This document shows, in pieces, positions 49,749 to 58,645 of a DNA stretch of 64,000 bases (positions are counted from its first letter, which is position 1; each line of letters begins with the position of its first letter). This DNA comes from CBDBND01 sp965262665 (GTDB lineage Bacteria; Pseudomonadota; Alphaproteobacteria; Rhodospirillales; Rhodospirillaceae). The stretch lies in NCBI GenBank assembly GCA_965262665.1, contig OZ253551.1, positions 434,001 to 498,000 on the forward strand, written 5' to 3'. The position numbers and the translations under genes were made by a program. The notes under the pieces were generated by a model. The model did not search any database. It worked only from the letters and a program-made list of their open reading frames with translations, and was not told the origin of the DNA.

Positions 49749-51266
49749 ATGCCGTTTGCGTCTCTTCGTGATTTCATCGCTCGTCTCGACCGCGACGGAC
49801 AATTGGCGCGTGTGAGCGCGCCGGTTTCTCCGCATCTTGAGTTAACGGAGATTCAGACACGAGTGTTGAGCGACGGTGGAGCGGCTATTCTTTTCGAAAA
49901 CGTCGTGAAAGACGACGGCACACCATACAGCATGCCGGTGCTGGCCAATCTGTTTGGAACGGTGGAACGGGTAGCCCGGGGGATGGACCGCACGCCTGAT
50001 CAATTGCGCGAAGTTGGCGAGATGCTGGCCTTCCTCAAACAGCCGGAACCACCGGGCGGGTGGCGCGATGCAATTAACTTGCTGCCTCTGCTCAAAACCG
50101 TAATGGCGATGAAACCGCGCACGATTTCAAAAGCGCCGTGCCAGGAGGTTGTGCTCACCGGTGATGACATTGATTTAGGCCTACTGCCTGTTCAAACCTG
50201 CTGGCCTGATGAACCGGCCCCGCTGATCACCTGGCCCTTGGTGGTCACCAAAGGGCCTGGCGACGACAAACGCGACACCACCAATCTGGGCATCTACCGG
50301 ATGCAGGTGACGGGCAAGGACACCACCCTTATGCGCTGGCTCAAACATCGCGGCGGCGCCGGCCAATACGACCGGTGGAAAGACAAGAACACCGACCCTC
50401 TACCGGCAGCTGCTGTCATCGGCGCTGACCCGGGCACATTGCTGGCGGCGGTCACACCTGTTCCGGACACTTTGTCAGAGTATCAGTTCGCTGGATTGCT
50501 GCGTGGCGCCAAGGTGGATCTCGTCGATTGCAAAACCATCCCTCTGCAGGTGCCCGCCGAAGCCGAAATCGTATTGGAAGGCCACGTGATGCTCGACCAA
50601 TTCGGAGACGAAGGGCCCTACGGAGATCACACCGGCTATTACAACGCCGTGGAACCGTTTCCGGTTTTCAAGATTTCTGCCATCACCATGCGACGCGATC
50701 CCATTTATCTCACCACCTATACCGGACGGCCGCCGGACGAACCGAGTGTCCTTGGCGAGGCGCTAAATGAGGTGTTCATTCCCCTGCTGGTTCAGCAGTT
50801 CCCGGAGATCACGGATTTCTGGCTGCCGCCCGAAGGCTGCAGTTATCGCATCGCTGTGGTCAGCATGAAGAAGTCGTATCCCGGTCATGCTAAGCGGGTG
50901 ATGATGGGGGTGTGGAGTTTCCTGCGCCAGTTCGTCTACACCAAGTTCGTCATCGTCGTGGATGACGACATCAATGCCCGGGACTGGAAGGATGTGATGT
51001 GGGCCGTTTCCACCCGCATGGACCCGGCTCGAGACATCACAGTGGTGGAGAACACGCCCATCGATTATCTCGATTTTGCCTCACCTGAGTCCGGGTTGGG
51101 CAGTAAAATAGGCCTCGACGCCACAACTAAGATTCCGCCTGAGACCCACCGGCCTTGGGGTAGGAAAATCCGCATGGCTGAAGAAATTGTCGCCCTGGTG
51201 TCGGAGAAATGGAAAGACTACGGCTTGCGGGGCAAAGGTGAGCCGATTTGGAAGGACGAAGAATAA
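49749..51266 (+). CDS. ubiD: 4-hydroxy-3-polyprenylbenzoate decarboxylase
   Basis: A 505-residue prenylated-FMN enzyme that decarboxylates the UbiA product. It starts MPFASLRDFIARLDRDGQLA. Family blocks: TNLGIYRMQVTGKDTTLMRW, LEGHVMLDQFGDEGPYGDHT (catalytic Glu region), NEVFIPLLVQQFPEITDFWL and FVIVVDDDINARDWKDVMWA. Normal length. It heads a rightward operon: pmbA follows after 27 bp, then the acyltransferase and lpxK. Prenyl-FMN made by a UbiX is required, and no ubiX is in the window. Confidence 0.95.
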   Translation: MPFASLRDFIARLDRDGQLARVSAPVSPHLELTEIQTRVLSDGGAAILFENVVKDDGTPYSMPVLANLFGTVERVARGMDRTPDQLREVGEMLAFLKQPEPPGGWRDAINLLPLLKTVMAMKPRTISKAPCQEVVLTGDDIDLGLLPVQTCWPDEPAPLITWPLVVTKGPGDDKRDTTNLGIYRMQVTGKDTTLMRWLKHRGGAGQYDRWKDKNTDPLPAAAVIGADPGTLLAAVTPVPDTLSEYQFAGLLRGAKVDLVDCKTIPLQVPAEAEIVLEGHVMLDQFGDEGPYGDHTGYYNAVEPFPVFKISAITMRRDPIYLTTYTGRPPDEPSVLGEALNEVFIPLLVQQFPEITDFWLPPEGCSYRIAVVSMKKSYPGHAKRVMMGVWSFLRQFVYTKFVIVVDDDINARDWKDVMWAVSTRMDPARDITVVENTPIDYLDFASPESGLGSKIGLDATTKIPPETHRPWGRKIRMAEEIVALVSEKWKDYGLRGKGEPIWKDEE

Positions 51267-51293
51267 TGGTTGTGGTGTTTGTTGGAGAAATTT

Positions 51294-52634
51294 GTGTCTG
51301 AAGAGTCCCTGAACCTGCTCGCCGATCTGATTGACGACGCCAAAAAAGCGGGTGCCGATGCGGCCGACGCCATCTTGGCCGATGGCGATTCCACAACAGT
51401 CACGTTTCGCCTCGGTGAATTGGAGCAATTGGAGCGCTCCGAAGGCGGTGATATCGGCTTGCGCGTGCTGGTCGGTCAAAAACAAGCCATTGTTTCGTCC
51501 TCTGATCGGTCTCACGACGCCTTGGCCGAATTGGTGGAGCGGGCCGTCGCCATGGCCAAGACCGTGCCTGACGATGAGCATGTCGGCTTGGCGGACCCGG
51601 ACCAACTAATCACCAATCTGCCAGATCTCGATATTTGCGATCCGGACGACATCGCCTCCGAAGCGCTGATCGAAGCGGCCAAGTCCTGCGAAGATGCCGC
51701 AAGAGCCGTTGATGGCGTCACCAATTCCGAAGGGGCTCAGGCCAATTGGGGCCGCTCGCGCATCGCCATCGCAGCCAGCAACGGATTTCACCGCGCCCAT
51801 GAAAGCACGGGCGGGTCCTATTCAGCCTCGGTCCTAGCCGGTGACGTGCAAAGCGGCATGGAAACCGACTACGACTACACCTCAGCGGTTTACGCCAGCG
51901 ATTTGCGTGATCCTGAAACCGTCGGCCGTACTGCCGGTGAGCGGACGGTACGCAAACTCGGCGCCCGTAAAATCAAGAGCGGTAAATACCCGATCGTATT
52001 TGAACCCCGTACGGCCCGCGGGCTGCTCAATCACTTTCTCGGGGCCATCAACGGGAGCGCTGTGGCACGCGGCACCACGTTCTTGAAAGATCGCCTGAAC
52101 ACAGACGTGTTCGCTCCCGGCATCGCCATTGTTGAAGATCCCCACCGTAAACGGGGATTGCGGTCCAAGCCATGTGACGCGGAAGGCCTCCCCAACGCGG
52201 AACGCAAACTGATCGACGCCGGTGTTCTGACCACCTGGGTGCTTGATCTGCGGTCCGCCCGGAAGTTGGGACTGCAGCCCACCGGCCATGCCAGCCGGGG
52301 GCCGTCCTCGTCGCCATCCCCGTCAACCACCAACGTGAACTTAGTTCCTGGTGAAGCATCACCAGAAGATTTAATGGCCGGCATCGATCAAGGGGTGTTT
52401 GTCACCGATGCCTTCGGTCAAGGAGTCAACGGCGTGACCGGTGACTACAGCCGGGGCGTGGCTGGGTTTTGGATCGAAAAAGGGGAATTGGCCTATCCGG
52501 TCAACGAGATCACCATCGCCGGCAACCTCAAGGACATGTTCCTGGCATTGACGCCGGCTAACGATTTGGAACTGCGCTACGGCATCGACAGCCCAACCGT
52601 GCGGGTCGACGGCATGAGCGTGGCGGGGAATTAG
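51294..52634 (+). CDS. pmbA: TldE/PmbA-type metalloprotease subunit
   Basis: A 446-residue protein of the TldD/TldE family, which processes microcin precursors and CcdA. The GTG start at 51294 is chosen because GGAG lies 6 bases upstream; the earlier TTG at 51270 lacks one. Blocks: RLGELEQLERSEGGDIGLRV, YDYTSAVYASDLRDPETVG, KYPIVFEPRTARGLLNHFLG and GVFVTDAFGQGVNGVTGDYS. No HExxH zinc motif is seen, as expected for the TldE partner, so a TldD is probably encoded elsewhere. Same strand and close spacing to ubiD and the acyltransferase gene. Confidence 0.92.
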   Translation: MSEESLNLLADLIDDAKKAGADAADAILADGDSTTVTFRLGELEQLERSEGGDIGLRVLVGQKQAIVSSSDRSHDALAELVERAVAMAKTVPDDEHVGLADPDQLITNLPDLDICDPDDIASEALIEAAKSCEDAARAVDGVTNSEGAQANWGRSRIAIAASNGFHRAHESTGGSYSASVLAGDVQSGMETDYDYTSAVYASDLRDPETVGRTAGERTVRKLGARKIKSGKYPIVFEPRTARGLLNHFLGAINGSAVARGTTFLKDRLNTDVFAPGIAIVEDPHRKRGLRSKPCDAEGLPNAERKLIDAGVLTTWVLDLRSARKLGLQPTGHASRGPSSSPSPSTTNVNLVPGEASPEDLMAGIDQGVFVTDAFGQGVNGVTGDYSRGVAGFWIEKGELAYPVNEITIAGNLKDMFLALTPANDLELRYGIDSPTVRVDGMSVAGN

Positions 52635-52690
52635 TTATACGGGACAAGCCAGACGCACCTAATCTGCGTCGATGGGATGTGTGTGAGTTG

Positions 52691-53407
52691 ATGAAACGCC
52701 TGCGCAAAGCGTTTTTCCGCAACCAATACGTTCAGAGTGTTTTGGGGGCTCTGGCGTGCTTCTATGTATGGCTGGTCCGGGTCACCAGTTCCTGGACCAA
52801 CGAGAACCAAGCGCCCACGCGAAACGCCTGGGCTAGTGAGGCGCCCATCATCATCGCCTTTTGGCACAACCGTCTATTTCTCATGCCCTATTGTTGGCAG
52901 TCGTCAGAACCGTTTCATATGTTGATCTCTGGCCATGCCGACGGCCGGTTAATCGCTAAAACAGTACTCTGGCATGGTATTTCCACGGTCAGCGGATCCA
53001 GCTCCAAAGGCGGCACTGATGCGTTGCGGCAAATGGTCCGTATCCTCAATGACGGCGCTACAGTCGGGATCACACCCGATGGCCCCCGCGGACCGCGGAT
53101 GCGGGCAAGCGCTGGTGCCATCGCTTTGGCCCGGCTGTCAGGTGCGGTCATCGTTCCAGCCGCAGCCGCAACAAGCCGAAGGCGCGTTTTATCCACTTGG
53201 GACCGATTGGTTGTACCGCTACCGTTCTCCCGAGGCGCCTGTGTGTGGGGTGATCCGATTGCCGTTGCGCGGGACGCTGATGAAGAAGATCAGGAACGCG
53301 CCCGTCAGCAGTTAGAAGAGTCTTTGATCACCGTCAGCAACCGGGCCGACGAACTGGTCGGCCAATCACTAATCGCACCAGCTGAGGTCCATCGTGCGCC
53401 CGCCTGA
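52691..53407 (+). CDS. DUF374 lysophospholipid-acyltransferase-like protein
   Basis: A 238-residue inner-membrane-associated protein. AFWHNRLFLMPYCW holds the His expected in the HX4D-like site of the PlsC/DUF374 fold. SGHADGRLIAKTVLWHGIST, SSSKGGTDALRQMVRILNDG and VGITPDGPRGPRMRASAGAI are the family blocks. One hydrophobic segment lies near residues 15-30. ATG 52691 is preferred over GTG 52679. It overlaps the start of lpxK by 14 bases, so it works with lipid A synthesis. In related genomes waaA often lies between these two genes; here it does not. Confidence 0.85.
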   Translation: MKRLRKAFFRNQYVQSVLGALACFYVWLVRVTSSWTNENQAPTRNAWASEAPIIIAFWHNRLFLMPYCWQSSEPFHMLISGHADGRLIAKTVLWHGISTVSGSSSKGGTDALRQMVRILNDGATVGITPDGPRGPRMRASAGAIALARLSGAVIVPAAAATSRRRVLSTWDRLVVPLPFSRGACVWGDPIAVARDADEEDQERARQQLEESLITVSNRADELVGQSLIAPAEVHRAPA

Positions 53408-54380
53408 GTTTTGGACCACCGACAATGTGTTGGGACGGGCGCTAGACCCGTTCGGCCGGGTTTACGGTGCCGTCGCTGCCTGGCACATCAATCGGGGTGA
53501 CTACGTACGGGCGCCGGTTCCAGTGGTTTCCGTCGGCAATCTCACCATGGGCGGTACGGGTAAGACCCCGGTGGCCCGGGATTTGGTGCCGCGGTTGACC
53601 GACGCCGGGGTTCGCCCGGCCGTGGTCCTGCGTGGGTTCGGTGGCCGGATCAAAGGACCACTGAGAGTTGATCCGGATCGTCACCGCGCGGTTGATGTCG
53701 GTGATGAAGCCCTGTTGCACAGCCGCGACGGAATGACTTGGGTGTCGAGAAGACGCATCGACGGGGCGTATCAGGCCACCGAAGCCGGCGCCAAAGCCAT
53801 CATTCTCGATGATGCCCATCAACATTCGAGCATGGCCAAAGACCTGTCATTGCTGGTCATCGACGGCACAGTCGGGTTTGGTAACCATCGGATTTTTCCA
53901 GCCGGACCGCTCAGAGAAAAGATCGCTACGGGATTGTCCCGCACCGATGCGGTGGTGATCATGGGAGAAGATCAAACCGGCGTGAGCAAACGTTTGCCCG
54001 CCGACATGCCCATACTCCATGCGACCTTGGCGCCTGGTCCGGACGCGGCCTATCTCAACCAACGTAAAGTGGTGGCTTTTGCGGGGTTGGGCCGGCCGGG
54101 GAAATTTTTCAATACTTTGGTGGAACTGGGTGCTCGGGTTGTTGCGGTCCATCCCTTCGATGATCATCATTTGTACCGGCCGGCGGATATCCAACCCATC
54201 TTGGATGAAGCCTTTGCCGTAGATGCCCTTCCCGTAACCACGGAGAAGGACGCCATGCGGCTCACACCAGATCAACGTCAGCAGGTCAACGTGCTGCGCG
54301 TCGGCGTACAATGGAAAGATGCGGCCGCACTGCGGACCTTATTGGACCGCACCCTCAACGGATTTGGACAGACTGCGTGA
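53394..54380 (+). CDS. lpxK: Tetraacyldisaccharide 4'-kinase
   Basis: A 328-residue inner-membrane kinase that adds the 4'-phosphate of lipid A. GTG start at 53394, overlapping the acyltransferase. The P-loop is SVGNLTMGGTGKTPVARDLV (about residues 45-64), then RPAVVLRGFGGRIKGPL and VGDEALLHSRDGMTWVSRRR; LDDAHQHSSMAKDLSLLVID holds the DDxxQ-like metal and substrate site with His in place of Gly-Phe. HPFDDHHLYRPADI and VTTEKDAMRLTPDQ are the C-terminal motifs. The 3' end overlaps the convergent M23 gene by 42 bases. Confidence 0.95.
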   Translation: MRPPEFWTTDNVLGRALDPFGRVYGAVAAWHINRGDYVRAPVPVVSVGNLTMGGTGKTPVARDLVPRLTDAGVRPAVVLRGFGGRIKGPLRVDPDRHRAVDVGDEALLHSRDGMTWVSRRRIDGAYQATEAGAKAIILDDAHQHSSMAKDLSLLVIDGTVGFGNHRIFPAGPLREKIATGLSRTDAVVIMGEDQTGVSKRLPADMPILHATLAPGPDAAYLNQRKVVAFAGLGRPGKFFNTLVELGARVVAVHPFDDHHLYRPADIQPILDEAFAVDALPVTTEKDAMRLTPDQRQQVNVLRVGVQWKDAAALRTLLDRTLNGFGQTA

Positions 54381-55190
54381 AGCCGGCAACGCGGCCAGCA
54401 CGGTCTGCGGGTCGAGCTTGGCGCCGTACCATGAAATGCCGAAATGAAGATGAGGACCGTTGGTGCGCCCGGTCATGCCAATGGCGCCGATGATATCGCC
54501 CTGACGAATGGCTTGGCCCTGCGTCACGTGGATTTCGTTCATGTGGATATAGACCGAGTCTAGACCGAAACCGTGATCGATCATGATGGTCTTGCCTGTC
54601 AGCACCATGCCGTCATGGACAAGACTGACAATTCCGTCCGCCGTTGCCCGGATCGGCGTACCGGTCGGCGCAGCGATGTCCAAACCAGAGTGGGGAGAGC
54701 GCGGCTGGCCATTGAGAATTCGTTGGCTACCAAAGACGCCGGAGATGCGCCCGTCTGCGGGTAGAAGGAATCCGGTTTCATAGAATGGTTTCGGTTCGGT
54801 TCGGTTACGGGTGGCGACGATCATCCCGCCTTCAGCCCGGATTCGTTTCACCGTTTCGGGATCGGGCGTCACTGTGTTCTGCGGTAGACCGTCAACTCGT
54901 TCAATCAGCCAGTCCCGTTTGGCGACCGTTAACACCTGCGTGGTTACTTCGCCGGTTGGATGATGGACGTCCAATGTCACAGTCGGTTTTGCGTCACGAT
55001 CGAGACCAAAGACAAACCGCCCGGACTCCGAAAGCGCCAAACGCTGATCATCCAAGGTAACGGTGACACCTTCCTCGACTGTGCCGAAGACAATTCCGCC
55101 TTGTTCAAGGCGTCCGCCGAGGTCAACGGCATAGACGGCGGTTGGCAAGAAAATCAGGTACATGAGCCATGCAAAAAGCGGAGTGCGCAT
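54339..55190 (-). CDS. M23-family periplasmic metallopeptidase
   Basis: A 283-residue protein with a signal peptide (TPLFAWLMYLIFLPTAVYA). A beta-rich N-terminal part is followed by a LytM/M23 domain (about 145-275). The zinc ligands are visible in SPHSGLDIAAPTGTPIRATA and GRTNGPHLHFGISWYGAKLD. FLLPADGRISGVFGSQRILN is the domain entry. The ligand set looks complete (H and D in HSGLD, HLH later), so it should cut peptidoglycan cross-links. Its ATG overlaps the xseA stop (TGATG), so the two are coupled. It converges with lpxK. Confidence 0.9.
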   Translation of the reverse strand: MRTPLFAWLMYLIFLPTAVYAVDLGGRLEQGGIVFGTVEEGVTVTLDDQRLALSESGRFVFGLDRDAKPTVTLDVHHPTGEVTTQVLTVAKRDWLIERVDGLPQNTVTPDPETVKRIRAEGGMIVATRNRTEPKPFYETGFLLPADGRISGVFGSQRILNGQPRSPHSGLDIAAPTGTPIRATADGIVSLVHDGMVLTGKTIMIDHGFGLDSVYIHMNEIHVTQGQAIRQGDIIGAIGMTGRTNGPHLHFGISWYGAKLDPQTVLAALPASRSLSKSVEGAVQ

Positions 55191-56629
55191 CAAAGCAAAC
55201 TCCCTTGACGATCGTTAGGCGTTGTTTTTGCACCGCGTTTCTTTGGTGATGATTTTGGTTTTGACACAACCTTTGCATCTTGTCCGACCGTGACGCCGAC
55301 GGACTCATCCTGGAACTTCACGTGCCAGACGTCTCCTGGCGTTGCCCCCGCGGCTACGGTCACCGGTGTGTCGTCGGGCAAAGTCACCAAGGCGTATCCC
55401 CGCTCCAAAACACGCTCAGGCGACACTGATTCGAGGCGTTTATGTAAACCAACGAGACGCTCGCGCTGACTGTCAATGTATCGGCTGCGGCCTGTGGTCA
55501 ATCGAGCCGAAACATCCTTCAGCGTTGTTTGATGCCGCCTGATGTCGCGTTTCAGGTGAACGGGTTTTAGTCCCGCACCGGCCACAGACAAGAACTGCGC
55601 TTTTGTCTTAAGGAAACGTTTGGGCCCATCTCTTAGGCGTTCGAACCAAACATCCAGGTCTTGTTCTTTTTGATTTGCCACCTGCCTCAAATTCGGCAAG
55701 CCGCGTTCAAGTCCTTGGATATGCAATAGGGACTCATTGAGAAGTCGGTTCATGGACTGACCCAGGCGCGTTACCCGTTCTTGCACTTGGGACACCAGTT
55801 CCAGGCGGACCGGAACTGCCATTTCCGCCGCCGCTGTGGGTGTAGGAGCCCGCTGGTCCGCAACAAAATCGATCAGCGTCGTGTCGGTTTCATGACCGAC
55901 AGCAGAGATCAATGGAATCTCCGACGCCGCCACGGCCCGTAACACATTTTCTTCATTGAAAGCCCAGAGATCTTCAAGGGAGCCGCCGCCACGCGCGATA
56001 ATCAGCACATCAGGCCGTGGAATCGGCCCGCTGGACGCCAAATCGTTAAACCCTTCGATGGCTGCGGTAATTTCCTCCGCTGCACCCGCGCCTTGCACCC
56101 GCACCGGCCACAACAGAACCGGCCGTGGGAATCGGTCCGCCAATCGATGCAAAATGTCTTGGATCACCGCACCTGTCGGTGACGTTACGACGCCAATAAC
56201 ATCAGGCAATTGCGGAATTGGTTTCTTAATGTCTTCGTCGAATAAACCCTCGGCTGCAAGTTTCTTGCGGCGATCTTCCAGAAGTTTGAGCAGCGCACCC
56301 TCACCAGCCAACTCAAAAGCATCGATGATAATTTGATAAGACGACCGGCCGGGATAAGTGGTCAGGCGGCCGGATGCGACCACGTCCATGCCCTCTTCCG
56401 GCTTGTGCGCCAATTTGCCCATGGTGCCGCGCCAGACAATGGCGTCGATGACCGCATTCTCATCCTTAAGTCGCATGTAGCAATGCCCGGATGCTGCCAC
56501 TTTCGGTTGGGATATTTCTCCACGGATACGCACATAACCAAACGAATCTTCGATGGTCCGTTTGAGAGCGGCGGAAACTTCCGAAACCGTAAATTCTGGA
56601 ATGTTGACGTTGGACGCGTTGGTGGTCAT
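55190..56629 (-). CDS. xseA: Exodeoxyribonuclease VII large subunit
   Basis: A 479-residue nuclease subunit that degrades single-stranded DNA. The OB-fold N-terminus (FTVSEVSAALKRTIEDSFGY, then VRIRGEISQPKVAASGHCYM) precedes the catalytic domain with VIGVVTSPTGAVIQDILHRL, LIIARGGGSLEDLWAFNEEN and SAVGHETDTTLIDFVADQRA, then APTPTAAAEMAVP. A long helical region follows. The C-terminal basic tail (SKPKSSPKKRGAKTTPNDRQ) is extra. The upstream gene ends 11 bp before on the same strand; the small subunit xseB is not here. Confidence 0.95.
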   Translation of the reverse strand: MTTNASNVNIPEFTVSEVSAALKRTIEDSFGYVRIRGEISQPKVAASGHCYMRLKDENAVIDAIVWRGTMGKLAHKPEEGMDVVASGRLTTYPGRSSYQIIIDAFELAGEGALLKLLEDRRKKLAAEGLFDEDIKKPIPQLPDVIGVVTSPTGAVIQDILHRLADRFPRPVLLWPVRVQGAGAAEEITAAIEGFNDLASSGPIPRPDVLIIARGGGSLEDLWAFNEENVLRAVAASEIPLISAVGHETDTTLIDFVADQRAPTPTAAAEMAVPVRLELVSQVQERVTRLGQSMNRLLNESLLHIQGLERGLPNLRQVANQKEQDLDVWFERLRDGPKRFLKTKAQFLSVAGAGLKPVHLKRDIRRHQTTLKDVSARLTTGRSRYIDSQRERLVGLHKRLESVSPERVLERGYALVTLPDDTPVTVAAGATPGDVWHVKFQDESVGVTVGQDAKVVSKPKSSPKKRGAKTTPNDRQGSLL

Positions 56630-56640
56630 GAGCGTAGTGG

Positions 56641-57090
56641 TTATTCTTTGTATACGTAAACCTGAGGTGTTGCCGAACGGATAGCATGCTCCTCGGTGCC
56701 ACCTTTGATATCGCGAATGTAGGCTTCTGTTCTTTGATGATGACGCCGGAGTTGATTGAGTTTTTCGATCGCGTCCTTACGCAAATCTCCGATCTCGCCA
56801 TGTTCGGTCAGCACATCGGCTTGGTCGACACCGCCAGGTCCACCATGGACAAACTTTAATTCCACGGGCGTGCCCTCGGTGCACTTTGCCAAAGCCGCTT
56901 GACGAGAGCTATGGTCGTCATTGCTTTGGGTTTCACCCACCAAATCCCAAATCAGTGTCTCAATGGATTCCCCGTGAGGCGGGGGTACAAGGTCGGCAAT
57001 CAACTCATCATCTTGTTCATGCCGCATAAACCAGGCACGGGCGATAAAGAACAATACAATGAGCGCGACGACCCAAATGACGATATTCAC
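56641..57090 (-). CDS. Hypothetical single-pass membrane protein, 149 residues
   Basis: One N-terminal membrane helix (IVIWVVALIVLFFIARAWFM), then a soluble domain. The domain segment TPVELKFVHGGPGGVDQADV, then LTEHGEIGDLRKDAIEKLNQ resembles the HIRAN-type fold (variable strand, loop, then GxIG), but the match is weak. It starts MNIVIWVVALIVLFF at 57090, 21 bp after the stop of the solute-binding protein gene, and ends 11 bp before xseA, so all three read as one leftward operon. Function unknown. Confidence 0.7.
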   Translation of the reverse strand: MNIVIWVVALIVLFFIARAWFMRHEQDDELIADLVPPPHGESIETLIWDLVGETQSNDDHSSRQAALAKCTEGTPVELKFVHGGPGGVDQADVLTEHGEIGDLRKDAIEKLNQLRRHHQRTEAYIRDIKGGTEEHAIRSATPQVYVYKE

Positions 57091-57111
57091 GGACGGATCC
57101 TTTTCCTAATT

Positions 57112-58635
57112 TTATTGCCCCAGGTCGATGGTGTCGTAAGACACCACATTGTTGACCACACGCAATCCTGTCACACCCGGTGCTAAGGCTGCGAAGCGTG
57201 GGGCTTGGTACATGTACAGTGCTGCCCAGTCGTTCCGGTAGAAGGCCATGATATCATGCCTGAGGGACAAATTACGCCCAGGATCGAATTCGATCTGGGC
57301 CGCTGCGATCAGTGGCATGACGGCCTGATTACAATACCAGGGTCTAGACCACAGACAGGAATGGGTATCGAGCGCTCTGAGCACATCAGCGGTCGGTTCA
57401 TAGTTGTAGTGCAAAGCAAAGGCCGGTGTATCCCAGGTCCCCTCAACCACGTTGCGAATGATCTGGTTGGTGGTAATCGTCTGAACCTCCATATCCACAT
57501 TGATGGCGCGGAGATACTGGGCAACGGTCAGGTTGACTGCACTGTCATTAGCGCTCGATCCGGCCGTCGCCACCACCTCGAATTTGAAACCGTCGCTGTA
57601 GCCGGCCTCTGACATCAATTGGATAGCCCGATCAGGATCGTAGGGAATAGGCGGCAAATCTGGATTGAAACCGTACACCGTTGGCGGCGCCGGCTGGGTT
57701 GCGGCGACAGTGGCGCCGTCGAGCAACGTGGCAATGATACTTTCCCGGTCTACGGCAATGTTCAACGCTTCGCGCACACGCACGTCCGACAGCGCTGGTT
57801 CCCGACCGTCAACGAAGTTGTAAGCCCAGATGGCAGCATCACGCCAGGAGGCGCGACTTCCACCTTGGGCTTCAATGGCACGGATTTCTTCCGGCCCCAT
57901 CTGTAGCGCGACGTCTAGCCTGCCTGCGGAAACGGACAGCGCCCGCGTTGCATTGTCGGGAAGTGCTAGAATTTCTAGGTGATCCTCAAGGGGCGGTCGC
58001 CAGCCGTCTTTGAATCCGCGCAGGATGGCCCGTTCGGGCCTGATCTCTTCGACAATAAAAGGGCCGGTAGCGATGGGGTCCCGGGCAAAGGCTTCCAAAC
58101 CCACGTCTTGGAAATAGTCAGAGTCGACAATGTGAAACTGAGGTAGAAAGCGTGGCAACAGCGGCGTGGGCACGGAGGTCTTGATCTCGACTGCATGGTC
58201 GTCGATCACCCGCGCAGACTCGAGAAAGAACATCATGCGCGCGACAACTTCACGAATTGCGTCTTCGCTGGACAGAAACCCGACAACAACAACAACATCT
58301 TGCGCTGTAAATGGTTTGCCGTTGGAAAATGTCACGCCTTTACGCAGGTGAAAGACCCAAGTGAGCGGATCAATATTCTCCCAGGACGTGGCCAGCGCCG
58401 GCTGGACGTTTCCGGCTGCGTCGATCACCGTTAACCCATCGAATACGGCGCTCCAGGAATAGACATAGGGAAGTCCCGTATTGCGGTAGGGATTGAACAA
58501 GCTCGGCGGCAGCGCCGTAACGGCAAGACGGATGGTACCTTGCGCCTGCGCCAGTGCGGTTAGGTAGTGAAGTCCCACAAATACGATGAGACCGAACAGA
58601 CCAACCCTAAAAAGGATGCGATTAAAAATGATCAT
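57112..58635 (-). CDS. ABC transporter oligopeptide/solute-binding protein, family 5
   Basis: A 507-residue periplasmic protein with a signal peptide (FRVGLFGLIVFVGLHYLTAL). SBP_bac_5 blocks: VYSWSAVFDGLTVIDAAGNV, QPALATSWENIDPLTWVFHL, RKGVTFSNGKPFTAQDVV and LSDVRVREALNIAVDRESII, the usual cleft-lining segments of dipeptide and nickel-type binding proteins. ATG 58635 is chosen because the signal follows at once; the longer frame to 58830 overlaps the methyltransferase gene. No permease or ATPase gene is adjacent. The ligand cannot be inferred. Confidence 0.85.
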   Translation of the reverse strand: MIIFNRILFRVGLFGLIVFVGLHYLTALAQAQGTIRLAVTALPPSLFNPYRNTGLPYVYSWSAVFDGLTVIDAAGNVQPALATSWENIDPLTWVFHLRKGVTFSNGKPFTAQDVVVVVGFLSSEDAIREVVARMMFFLESARVIDDHAVEIKTSVPTPLLPRFLPQFHIVDSDYFQDVGLEAFARDPIATGPFIVEEIRPERAILRGFKDGWRPPLEDHLEILALPDNATRALSVSAGRLDVALQMGPEEIRAIEAQGGSRASWRDAAIWAYNFVDGREPALSDVRVREALNIAVDRESIIATLLDGATVAATQPAPPTVYGFNPDLPPIPYDPDRAIQLMSEAGYSDGFKFEVVATAGSSANDSAVNLTVAQYLRAINVDMEVQTITTNQIIRNVVEGTWDTPAFALHYNYEPTADVLRALDTHSCLWSRPWYCNQAVMPLIAAAQIEFDPGRNLSLRHDIMAFYRNDWAALYMYQAPRFAALAPGVTGLRVVNNVVSYDTIDLGQ

Positions 58636-58645
58636 CACGTGTGGT

